Assembly: GCA_021778375.1 (NCBI GenBank)
Contig: JAJYCM010000018.1
Span: 1-21,309, forward strand
Length of the DNA: 21,309 bases
Reading direction: 5' to 3'
DNA from: Bacteroidota bacterium
GTDB taxonomy: Bacteria > Bacteroidota > Ignavibacteria > Ignavibacteriales > Ignavibacteriaceae
Below the pieces are notes generated by a model. The model had not been told where the DNA came from, did not search any database, and was given only the letters and a program-made list of their open reading frames with translations. Shown piece after piece: positions 15,774 to 21,309 of this stretch. Both the position numbers and the translations under genes were made by a program. Numbering within the stretch: position 1 is the first letter of the stretch; each line of letters starts with the position of its first letter.

Positions 15774-15844
15774 CGGAGAGACAGGGATTCGAACCCTGGA
15801 AAGACTTACATCCTTAACGGTTTTCGAGACCGTCCCATTCAACC
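15774..15844 (-). pseudogene. tRNA-Ser(CGA) 3' fragment, attachment site (att) of the element
   Basis: On the minus strand this reads as the 3' part of a serine tRNA. It has part of the D-loop (GGTTGAATGG), a perfect anticodon stem ACGGT/ACCGT around loop CTCGAAA (anticodon CGA at 15824-15826), a long variable arm, the T-arm CAGGG-TTCGAAT-CCCTG (15782-15798), and the 3' acceptor strand TCTCTCC with discriminator G at 15774. The partner GGAGAGA strand and the 5' D-stem are absent: upstream of 15844 the sequence diverges to AT-rich DNA. The fragment abuts a tyrosine integrase. This is the usual sign of integration into a tRNA gene, with the intact tRNA expected at the far end of the element. 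Confidence 0.85.
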
Positions 15845-15863
15845 AAATTCAAGCTAAATTCAA
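15837..15863. repeat. Three phased ATTCAA repeats at the att boundary
   Basis: ATTCAA starts at 15837, 15847 and 15858, with spacings of 10 and 11 bp, about one helical turn each. The first copy is inside the tRNA fragment and the others are in element DNA. They could be integrase or accessory-factor arm sites, or chance in AT-rich DNA. Confidence 0.35.
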
Positions 15864-15947
15864 ACTTTTTTAATCAAGTGATTAACTTTTTGATGAATTA
15901 TTTCTGAAATTTTCATCTACTCTTTTGAACTTGAAAGGAATTACATC

Positions 15948-16970
15948 ATGTATTGTCTTTCTAAACGTTCAAACGGTTTTTTCTATGTTTACTATGATTC
16001 CACATCCGGGAAGCGGACTTGCATTTCTACCAAAACAAAATATAAAGCTGAAGCAATCAAATTTCTATCCGCTTTTAAAGATGAAGTCAAAAAGAGGAAT
16101 GAATCAAAAATAGATTCCATTTTCTTAAATGATTTTATCGCTGAATTTATTAACTACTCAAATACTATCCATACAACTAAGACAGATAAAGCATACAATC
16201 AATCATTAAGTTTTCTTAAAAAATACTTTGGGGATATTTTAATAAACGGAATATCTAACGGTCAAATGATTAAATACTTTGAAAATCGGATTAATGAAAG
16301 TTCAATCTATCAGGCAAGGAAAGACTTAATCTGTTTTAGTAGTTGCTTTAATTATGCAATAAAACAAAATTATATAATGAATAATCCATGCAAGGGAATT
16401 AAAAGATTTAAGATACCGGAAAAACAACCATTATTCTTTAGTGAATCGGAATTTCAAACCTTGTTAAGATTTATTGATAATGAAGTCATTAAAGACATGG
16501 TTATAATTTCAGCACATACCGGATTAAGACAAATGGAATTGTTAACCCTTCGATGGTCTCAAATAGATTTCAAGGAAAAAGCTTTGATATTGGATAACCA
16601 ATTTTCAATAACTAAAAGCAAACGAGTTAGAGCTATCCCGCTAAATTTAACAGCATTACAGATTTTTACTAAGTTGGAAATAAATAAGGGGAATAATGAT
16701 TTAATATTTTCCTGGAATGGTTATTTATTCAAACAAAATTTTATAGGAAGTATTTTCAAAGGATATGTTTTAAAAGCAGGTCTTAATCCTAAATTACATT
16801 GGCATTCATTAAGGCATACTTGCGCAAGTTGGTTAATACAAAAGGGAGTTCCAATATTTAACGTTCAACATATTTTAGGTCATGCGGATATTAAGACGAC
16901 AGCAATATATTCTCATATTCGGAATGAAGATTTAAGCGAAGCTTTAAGCAGAATATCAAATAATAATTAA
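15948..16970 (+). CDS. Tyrosine recombinase / integrase
   Basis: The 340-residue protein integrates and excises the element by site-specific recombination. The C-terminal catalytic domain has all expected residues: Arg194 (HTGLRQMELL), a Lys in TKSKRVR (about 223-227), His286-x-x-Arg289 (HWHSLRH), His312 (ILGHADIKTT) and the nucleophile Tyr321 (AIYSH). The middle segment (about residues 55-150) is a SAM-like core-binding domain of helices, and the first 50 residues form a short beta-rich arm-binding-like segment. AAAGGA lies 10 nt before the ATG. Its position 100 bp from the tRNA-Ser fragment identifies that fragment as its target. It is intact, so the element may still be mobile. Confidence 0.95.
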   Translation: MYCLSKRSNGFFYVYYDSTSGKRTCISTKTKYKAEAIKFLSAFKDEVKKRNESKIDSIFLNDFIAEFINYSNTIHTTKTDKAYNQSLSFLKKYFGDILINGISNGQMIKYFENRINESSIYQARKDLICFSSCFNYAIKQNYIMNNPCKGIKRFKIPEKQPLFFSESEFQTLLRFIDNEVIKDMVIISAHTGLRQMELLTLRWSQIDFKEKALILDNQFSITKSKRVRAIPLNLTALQIFTKLEINKGNNDLIFSWNGYLFKQNFIGSIFKGYVLKAGLNPKLHWHSLRHTCASWLIQKGVPIFNVQHILGHADIKTTAIYSHIRNEDLSEALSRISNNN

Positions 16971-17121
16971 GGTTTAATAATGCTTACAGATTCAATTTTA
17001 AACACTCATATAAGCCCTACAAGCGATTATCTATCAGGATTCGACTAAAGGATCGTGCCTTAAAACGCATTTATGGAAGAATTCTGAAAACAATTTTTTA
17101 ATAAAACAAGGAGTTATCAAA

Positions 17122-17454
17122 ATGGTTAGCAAAAAAATAAACTATGGCGAAGTAATGGAACTCATAAACATCAATATCGATAGAGGAACACAGACAAAGA
17201 TTCCCACGATCTTTGAACTAATCAAGGATGAAGACAAGAGAGAATTTCAAGAACAGCTCCTAAATAACATTCTAAACACGATAGATGAACGTGCACAAAT
17301 GTCTTCACAAATTTATCAGAGCATTTTTTACCTTCAAAAACTAACAAGGAAATTAACAATATGGGTAAACCGAAGTGATAAAGAAATAACGAGGAGAGCA
17401 AATAAAATCATTGAGCTTGCCCAAAGACAAAGTAAACTCCAAAAAGTCATTTAA
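17122..17454 (+). CDS. Hypothetical protein of the element
   Basis: This 110-residue, charged, mostly helical protein has no signal peptide or membrane helix. AAGGAG before the ATG (about 17109-17114) is a good ribosome site. The sequence has a Leu/Ile-rich helical middle (about 45-85) and a basic C-terminus (about 75-105) that could bind nucleic acid. I do not recognise a family. It is followed 19 bp later by another small gene and then a terminator, so the two form a short unit placed after the integrase, where excisionases or regulators are often found. Confidence 0.65.
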   Translation: MVSKKINYGEVMELININIDRGTQTKIPTIFELIKDEDKREFQEQLLNNILNTIDERAQMSSQIYQSIFYLQKLTRKLTIWVNRSDKEITRRANKIIELAQRQSKLQKVI

Positions 17455-17473
17455 CAAAAAGGGGAAAAATAAC

Positions 17474-17707
17474 ATGACAAATAATAGTCAGACCGGCACG
17501 ATAAATAAACGTTTCTCCATCGAAGAACAGGAACCCACCATAATAACAGCAATGAGGGACATAGTAGATGTTTATGACGCTGGAGGCGGAGCAATAGAAG
17601 AAGTCATTCAGCATCTATACAGCATTGCGACCCCGGATGAACAATATCCGCTTTATGAAATAGCAAAGCTATGTAGGGTCAGACTTCCGCATATCCTGGA
17701 AGCATAA
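17474..17707 (+). CDS. Small hypothetical protein of the element
   Basis: This 77-residue acidic protein starts MTNNSQTGTINKRFS. I chose the ATG at 17474 because AAAAAGGGG lies just upstream. The frame is open further back to 17411, but that would overlap the preceding gene by 44 bp. The sequence contains AMRDIVDVYDAGGGAIEEVI and ends ICRVRLPHILEA-like (KLCRVRLPHILEA). No signal peptide, membrane helix or known motif is visible. A strong terminator follows within 10 bp. Confidence 0.65.
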   Translation: MTNNSQTGTINKRFSIEEQEPTIITAMRDIVDVYDAGGGAIEEVIQHLYSIATPDEQYPLYEIAKLCRVRLPHILEA

Positions 17708-17715
17708 AAAATAAT

Positions 17716-17749
17716 AGGCGGCAAGGAATATTCTTTGCCGCCTGTTTTT
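17716..17749 (+). terminator. Intrinsic terminator after the small orphan genes
   Basis: AGGCGGCAA (17716-17724) pairs with TTGCCGCCT (17735-17743), and the stem can extend inward through GGAATATTCT with one G-U pair. It is followed by GTTTTTA. It separates the integrase/orphan unit from the replication operon. Confidence 0.92.
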
Positions 17750-17937
17750 AATTTGATTCTTTACCTCAGACAATAGATCTCCGATCTTTCTTCTAAACAA
17801 TCTTAAAATTTAATTGTTAGTGTAAATAATTATTTCTATTACGTTCCCCACAATTAGAGTAAAAAAGGCATTATTTATGATAATCTCTCCCACTTTGAAG
17901 TAATTCTTAATTTAATTTGCCAAGTTAATGGAAATAA

Positions 17938-17952
17938 GATTTTGCAAAAATC
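17938..17952. promoter_or_regulatory. Possible operator palindrome upstream of the RHH gene
   Basis: GATTTT and AAAATC form a 6-bp inverted pair around GCA. Ribbon-helix-helix proteins often bind short inverted repeats at their own promoters, and such a protein is encoded 73 bp downstream. In AT-rich DNA such a short site can occur by chance. Confidence 0.25.
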
Positions 17953-18024
17953 ACACCTTAATAAATCCTGCTTAATACCATTTTTCAACCAGTAATAATT
18001 ATTCACTATCGAAAGGATAAGACA

Positions 18025-18231
18025 ATGCCATTAATCCAAACAAAACAATTTTCGATTTGCCTGCCAAAAAAAAGCTATGAAAAGCTAAAAGAAATTGGAA
18101 GCGAGCGGGACTTACGTATTGCAGGCACTGTGAGGGTCGCTGTGGATGAATTTTTAAAAAGTGAGGAGAATCGAAAATTGAGAAAACAGATTATTGAAAA
18201 TAATTTGAACTCCTTAGTTGGTCAAGATTAA
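18025..18231 (+). CDS. Ribbon-helix-helix DNA-binding protein (CopG/Arc-like)
   Basis: The 68-residue protein has the RHH layout: a short beta strand (KQFSICLP, residues 7-14), helix A (KKSYEKLKEIGSERDL), a turn, and helix B (IAGTVRVAVDEFLKSEEN). A charged helical tail follows. These proteins act as dimers, with the strands inserting in the major groove, and usually regulate transcription or plasmid/phage copy control. AAAGGA about 7 nt before the ATG gives the ribosome site. As first gene of the replication operon it may be the element's local repressor. No cI-type repressor is visible elsewhere in the window. Confidence 0.7.
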   Translation: MPLIQTKQFSICLPKKSYEKLKEIGSERDLRIAGTVRVAVDEFLKSEENRKLRKQIIENNLNSLVGQD

Positions 18232-18239
18232 TAAAAAAA

Positions 18240-18271
18240 TTCCCGGTCGAAACTCAAATAACAACCGGGAA
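18240..18271. repeat. Intra-operon hairpin between RHH gene and next gene
   Basis: TTCCCGGT (18240-18247) pairs with ACCGGGAA (18264-18271) around a 16-nt loop. There is no T-tract on the plus-strand side, so plus-strand transcription should continue. On the minus strand a T-run follows, which would allow it to stop antisense transcripts. It sits just before the ATG at 18287 and could affect translation or mRNA processing. Confidence 0.6.
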
Positions 18272-18286
18272 AATGAAAGAAACATA

Positions 18287-18724
18287 ATGCAAAATAACAA
18301 TTCCATTACCCTTTTGCAAACGCAAATTCGACGTTTGCCCGACCGCATCGAGGTTTTTGTGCGCCAAAACCATTTCAAGGCAGGCACAATTGATTTAAAC
18401 AAAAAAGTTTTCGTTTCAGTCGAACGCAGTCCGAAAAATCTTTTCCGCCTGTTCCGTGACCCCGGTCTTGGAATAAATATCGAAATTTTAGACTTAATTC
18501 TCCCGCGATTCAACATCGAACAAATTCAAATTCCTTACTTGGGTAACCTTCTTAAAACCACCGTTTGCAAGTGGCGAGCACTCGGCGTAGTGTCGCCATA
18601 CGGCGATGATCACATCGACAAGCAAATCATATTAAGTTTTGACCTCATAAATATGGCTGATACCGAGAAGTATGCCATTAAAACCGAAGAGCCAAGCCTT
18701 TTTGAGGAGATAAAAAAAATATGA
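18287..18724 (+). CDS. Hypothetical protein in the replication operon
   Basis: The 145-residue protein begins MQNNNSITLLQTQIRRLPDR. I chose the ATG at 18287: the only upstream in-frame start is a TTG at 18218 that would overlap the RHH gene and read through a hairpin. The middle part is a mixed alpha/beta sequence with basic patches (SVERSPKNLFRLFRDPG, LGNLLKTTVCKWRALG). No known domain is recognised. The stop overlaps the next start as ATGA, so it is co-transcribed with the replication genes. Its first half looks somewhat more GC-rich than its neighbours. Confidence 0.65.
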   Translation: MQNNNSITLLQTQIRRLPDRIEVFVRQNHFKAGTIDLNKKVFVSVERSPKNLFRLFRDPGLGINIEILDLILPRFNIEQIQIPYLGNLLKTTVCKWRALGVVSPYGDDHIDKQIILSFDLINMADTEKYAIKTEEPSLFEEIKKI

Positions 18725-18948
18725 ATAATTTACAAGGAACATCCCAGGCGAAAGCAATTAAGGATGTTCATACAGGGCTTAAGCTAATTTTACTGGATTT
18801 AAAATTCCTTGAAGGAAACTTCAAAAACTCAATCGATAAAAACGATGATGTGCTTGTTAAAAAGATTGATAGGGTAGCAACTTCCATTTACAAATGTGCG
18901 CTGCACATTGAAAAAAAATATAATGGGAAGGAGGCTAAACATGCCTGA
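18721..18948 (+). CDS. Small helical hypothetical protein
   Basis: This 75-residue, mostly helical protein (DVHTGLKLILLDLKFLEGNF, VKKIDRVATSIYKCALHIEK) has no signal or membrane segment. It overlaps the upstream gene by four bases (ATGA), and the replisome organiser start lies within its last eight bases. This tight packing argues that it is real and expressed with the replication genes. It could be an accessory replication or loading factor, but nothing in the sequence proves that. Confidence 0.65.
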   Translation: MNNLQGTSQAKAIKDVHTGLKLILLDLKFLEGNFKNSIDKNDDVLVKKIDRVATSIYKCALHIEKKYNGKEAKHA

Positions 18949-19789
18949 AATATCGTGGATAAAACTAAAAACTTCGATGTTCGATGACGAAAAAATTCAA
19001 CTTATCGAAGCAATGCCGGAAGCAGATGCCATTTTGGTTATTTGGATTAAGCTCCTAGTGTTGGCGGGAAGAACGAATTCAAACGGTTATATTTTGCTAA
19101 CCGAGAGCATCCCATATTCTGGGGAAATGCTGTCAACTATCTTCAGAAGACCGTTGCAAATTATAAAGTTTGCGTTAAAAATCCTTATGGATTTTGGAAT
19201 GATAGAAATAACGCCGCGTAACGTTATATGCGTTACGCATTGGGACAAGCATCAAAATGTTGAGAGTTTGGACAAAATTCGCGAACAGGCAAGGCTTCGC
19301 CAAATTGCATTTCGGAACAAGAAACTTTCAAATTCTACAGAAAACAAAGAAAGCGTAACGTTACATAACGTTACCGTAACGGAACAGAATAAGAATAAGA
19401 ATAAGAATAAGAATAAGAAAGAAGAGTCTGAACTCTTTGATCTGAACTCTAACGAGTTCAGACTTTCTTCCCTTTTATTTAGAAAAATTAAAGAAAGAGA
19501 CGAAAAATATAAAGAGCCTAATTTTCATGAATGGAGTAAACATATTGACAAACTTCACCGTATTGATAAAAGAGAATTTTCAGAAATAGAATTGGTCATA
19601 CTTTGGAGTCAGGAAGATACTTTTTGGCAAAATAATATTCTTTCTACCGATAAACTAAGAAAGAAATTTGAACAGCTTTACTTACAAATGCAGTCTGTAA
19701 AGTCGCAGACAAGCAGTTGTAATAATCAACAGGCAGCAACGCCACACTATAATTTTATTAAGGTAGCCAATGAAAAAAGTAGAAATTAA
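18941..19789 (+). CDS. Phage replisome organiser / replication initiator
   Basis: The N-terminal about 110 residues match the phage replisome organiser N-terminal family: ISWIKLKTSMFDDEKIQLIE, then MPEADAILVIWIKLLVLAG, TNSNGYILLTESIPYSGEML and RRPLQIIKFALKILMDFGMI. This is a winged-helix DNA-binding domain that recognises the phage origin. A low-complexity linker with (NK)5 (about residues 149-158) leads to a C-terminal helical domain, which in relatives contacts the helicase or loader. I chose the ATG at 18941, with GGGAAGGAGG just before it, over an upstream GTG at 18896. The stop lies 20 bp inside the DnaB-type helicase gene. A cluster of palindromes in the middle of the gene is a likely origin. 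Confidence 0.88.
   Translation: MPEISWIKLKTSMFDDEKIQLIEAMPEADAILVIWIKLLVLAGRTNSNGYILLTESIPYSGEMLSTIFRRPLQIIKFALKILMDFGMIEITPRNVICVTHWDKHQNVESLDKIREQARLRQIAFRNKKLSNSTENKESVTLHNVTVTEQNKNKNKNKNKKEESELFDLNSNEFRLSSLLFRKIKERDEKYKEPNFHEWSKHIDKLHRIDKREFSEIELVILWSQEDTFWQNNILSTDKLRKKFEQLYLQMQSVKSQTSSCNNQQAATPHYNFIKVANEKSRN
19216..19464. repeat. Candidate replication origin: TAACGTTA iterons, (GAATAA)5 and inverted repeat
   Basis: Inside the replisome organiser gene the palindrome TAACGTTA occurs at 19219-19226, 19356-19363 and 19366-19373. Half sites or variants occur at 19230-19237 (in the 13-bp palindrome ATGCGTTACGCAT) and 19375-19382. The last two full copies are 10 bp apart. A (GAATAA)5 tract (19387-19416) follows, then 11-bp inverted arms AGTCTGAACTC (19425-19435) and GAGTTCAGACT (19454-19464), with an extra direct copy of TCTGAACTCT between them. 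Iterons, then a low-GC tract, inside the initiator gene is the layout of the lambda origin in gene O. Function is inferred. Confidence 0.6.
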
Positions 19790-21137
19790 AACTGAGCTGG
19801 AGAGCCAAATATTAGCCTGTATGCTTAGTGAACCGCAGAATATTCCTTTTATCTATCAAAGAGTTAAGTCAAATGACTTTTCGGAGATCAATCGGGAATT
19901 GTTTGAGGGATTAAGTGAAATCAATTATTCGACTAATCCGAATAGGGATCTTATTATTTTAGACCTTGCAGGGAAAGGATTAAAAAATTGGACTTTTAAG
20001 AATCTTTTCGATTTAATGAATAGAGATATTTCGCTTGAAAGTCTTGTCTTCAATCAAGTCATCGAACGCTTTTCCGATATACTATTTTCTTTTAAAGCCG
20101 AAAGTTTACTTCACTCAAAACTCCTTCAGGCGAAGGAATCAATTAATGGAATAGATATACTTTCTGATTTGCAAAGCGATATCCAAACGGAATTAAGCAC
20201 TCTGAGTAATTTTAAAGAAGAGAAAAGCTTTAGTGAAAATTTGCCGATAATAGCTGGTCAAATCGAAGATGAAATCGCCGGGAGCAGTTCGGATTCGTTG
20301 GAATTGACAAACATACCTTCATTTAACAATGCCACAGGCGGGATGAGAGCTTCAAACTTAATTGGAATCGCAGGCTCCTACAAATCGGGCAAAACTACTT
20401 TAGCCCTAAATATTGTCATGGATTTGGTTAAGCAAAATATCCCTTGTGGATTTTTTTCACTTGAACTTTCCGAGACCGAATTGAATCGGAAAATTTTAGC
20501 ATCAATTTCGGGAGTTCAATATGAAAAACTTCGATCTCCCAAAAAATTAGATGCAAGCGAAAAACAGAAATTGACAGAAACTTTTAAAGTCAACTTAAGC
20601 AAAAAGGATTTCCCGCTTTATGCTAGTGACAAGCGATTGAGCGAGATTGAACTTAAAAATAAAGCTAAGTATTGGCGTGACCGGTTTGGCATTAGGGTAA
20701 TAGCTATCGACTACATCGGATATTTGCGCAGCAAAAAGAAATTTGACCTAAGGGAGCGGGAACTTTCCTACTACAGCGAATTTCTCAAAGGTTTAGCTAA
20801 GGAACTTAATTTGATTGTTTTGGTTGTTGCACAGCTAAACCGGGTAGGGCGCATAAATCCAGGCGTTGAAAATCTAGCAGAAAGTATTGCTTTAGCGCGG
20901 GATTGTGACTTCTTCTTTACTATCCATAATCCAAAACAAATTGGAATCAAGAACGACGGTAGAGGCTTTCAATTTGAAGATAATCATTTTGTTTGCAAGA
21001 TGGATACCTCCCGGCACACGCGAAGCAGGGGAAGTTTTGTCTTGTCTTTATCGAATTGCGGAACGTTTTCAGAAGTAGCCACTGAGTTTGACAACAATTA
21101 TTCAGCGAGTGCCGCTGCTTTTGAAGATGTAATTTGA
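19770..21137 (+). CDS. DnaB-type replicative helicase of the element
   Basis: The 455-residue protein unwinds DNA at the element's replication fork. The N-terminal helical domain (about 1-115) resembles the DnaB N-domain, followed by a linker. The RecA-like ATPase domain has Walker A GSYKSGKT (202-209), the catalytic glutamate in FSLELSE (Glu232), Walker B VIAIDYIGYL (Asp314) and the sensor AQLNR (Gln355). The arginine-rich segment TSRHTRSRG (413-421) is where the arginine finger region is expected. It is divergent from chromosomal DnaB, as is usual for phage versions. The start overlaps the replisome organiser by 20 bp, with an AAGG site just before the ATG. Initiator next to helicase supports an autonomous replication module. 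Confidence 0.9.
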   Translation: MKKVEIKTELESQILACMLSEPQNIPFIYQRVKSNDFSEINRELFEGLSEINYSTNPNRDLIILDLAGKGLKNWTFKNLFDLMNRDISLESLVFNQVIERFSDILFSFKAESLLHSKLLQAKESINGIDILSDLQSDIQTELSTLSNFKEEKSFSENLPIIAGQIEDEIAGSSSDSLELTNIPSFNNATGGMRASNLIGIAGSYKSGKTTLALNIVMDLVKQNIPCGFFSLELSETELNRKILASISGVQYEKLRSPKKLDASEKQKLTETFKVNLSKKDFPLYASDKRLSEIELKNKAKYWRDRFGIRVIAIDYIGYLRSKKKFDLRERELSYYSEFLKGLAKELNLIVLVVAQLNRVGRINPGVENLAESIALARDCDFFFTIHNPKQIGIKNDGRGFQFEDNHFVCKMDTSRHTRSRGSFVLSLSNCGTFSEVATEFDNNYSASAAAFEDVI

Positions 21138-21192
21138 GATTTATTAAAAAGTATCACATTATTTATAAAAAAAAACGGAAAGGAATCGAAAG

Positions 21193-21309
21193 ATGGATCA
21201 GACACAATTTTTACAGATGAAAGAAAATTCAGTCATCCGGGCATATAAAACTCGGTATGGAATTTTTCTAAAAAACTTCATTGATTCGGTAGGATCACTT
21301 AGCAGATCG
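21193..21309 (+). CDS. Partial gene start, unknown product (runs off window)
   Basis: An ATG at 21193 follows AAAGGA at about 21178-21183 and opens a frame of 39 codons that is still open at the window edge. It begins MDQTQFLQMKENSVIRAYKT. It lies 55 bp after the helicase gene, separated by an A-rich spacer. Too little is visible to assign a function. Confidence 0.6.
   Translation, partial: MDQTQFLQMKENSVIRAYKTRYGIFLKNFIDSVGSLSRS

Larger units (their letters stand above)
17708..18024. other. Intergenic region before the replication operon
   Basis: After the terminator about 270 bp of AT-rich DNA precede the ribbon-helix-helix gene, with no credible open frame. It should contain the early promoter of the element. 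A short palindrome GATTTT-GCA-AAAATC at 17938-17952, about 75 bp before the next start codon, is a possible operator. Confidence 0.55.
15774..21309. mobile_element. Left end of an integrated prophage or phage-like integrative element
   Basis: The element runs from the tRNA-Ser fragment rightward through integrase, small orphan genes, a ribbon-helix-helix protein and a phage-type replication operon to the window edge. All genes are on the plus strand, pointing away from the att site. No structural, lysis or conjugation gene is visible, so phage, phage-plasmid or other integrative element cannot be separated; the replisome organiser favours a phage origin. The right att site is outside the window. 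Confidence 0.85.

Noticed and set aside
15774..15866. Complete tRNA-Ser gene
   Set aside because: The GGAGAGA 5' acceptor strand and D-stem cannot be found upstream of the D-loop, so only a 3' fragment is present.
16980..17048. Possible 22-codon peptide after the integrase (MLTDSILNTHISP...)
   Set aside because: It is very short, has a weak ribosome site and no recognisable feature; it may be chance.
18218..18286. Extended TTG start for the gene at 18287
   Set aside because: It would overlap the ribbon-helix-helix gene and translate a hairpin; the ATG at 18287 is simpler.
18896..18940. GTG start extending the replisome organiser
   Set aside because: The family N-terminus begins at the ATG at 18941, which has a strong GGGAAGGAGG site just before it.

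Overview
The window looks like a chromosomal segment of an AT-rich bacterium of the Ignavibacteria/Chlorobi side of Bacteroidota. Three observations point there: a multihaem cytochrome ending in a type IX secretion (T9SS) sorting domain with the YPNPFNP motif, Chlorobi-like complex I subunits in the order nuoA-B-C-D-H with no nuoEFG between D and H, and an intergenic repeat family whose reverse translation gives the 'RPKGEI' pattern often seen in such genomes. The phylum call is an inference from these signatures, not a database result.

Region 1 (1-3676, minus strand) is the 5' half of a respiratory complex I operon: nuoA, nuoB, nuoC, nuoD and a nuoH that runs off the left edge, with tight start/stop overlaps. 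A 0.5 kb gap holding a long inverted repeat separates it from a small plus-strand membrane protein (DUF2892 type, 4183-4377). That gene converges on the next cluster at a bidirectional terminator.

Region 2 (4464-10335, minus strand) is a cytochrome cluster. In transcription order it encodes a secreted 9-haem cytochrome with a T9SS sorting domain, a 4-haem cytochrome c554-like protein, a beta-barrel outer-membrane protein, a 14-haem membrane-anchored or periplasmic cytochrome, and a 7-haem lipoprotein cytochrome. Together they carry 34 haem-binding motifs plus a barrel. This is what a trans-envelope electron conduit would need, here with a T9SS-exported surface partner.

Region 3 (10336-15713, plus strand) starts with a 0.95 kb non-coding stretch (16-bp palindrome, two copies of a 29-bp repeat). 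It continues with cydAB (cytochrome bd oxidase, short Q-loop), a repeat-rich gap, and a two-gene operon of a small lipoprotein and a coiled-coil membrane protein of unknown function.

Region 4 (15774-21309) is the left end of an integrated element, probably a prophage or phage-like integrative element. A truncated tRNA-Ser(CGA) 3' fragment marks the attachment site, followed by a tyrosine integrase, two small orphan genes, a ribbon-helix-helix protein, and an early replication operon with a phage replisome organiser and a DnaB-type helicase. Inside the replisome organiser gene lies a cluster of TAACGTTA palindromes, a (GAATAA)5 tract and an 11-bp inverted repeat. This arrangement resembles the lambda origin inside gene O and is the best candidate for the element's replication origin. 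The right end of the element lies beyond the window.
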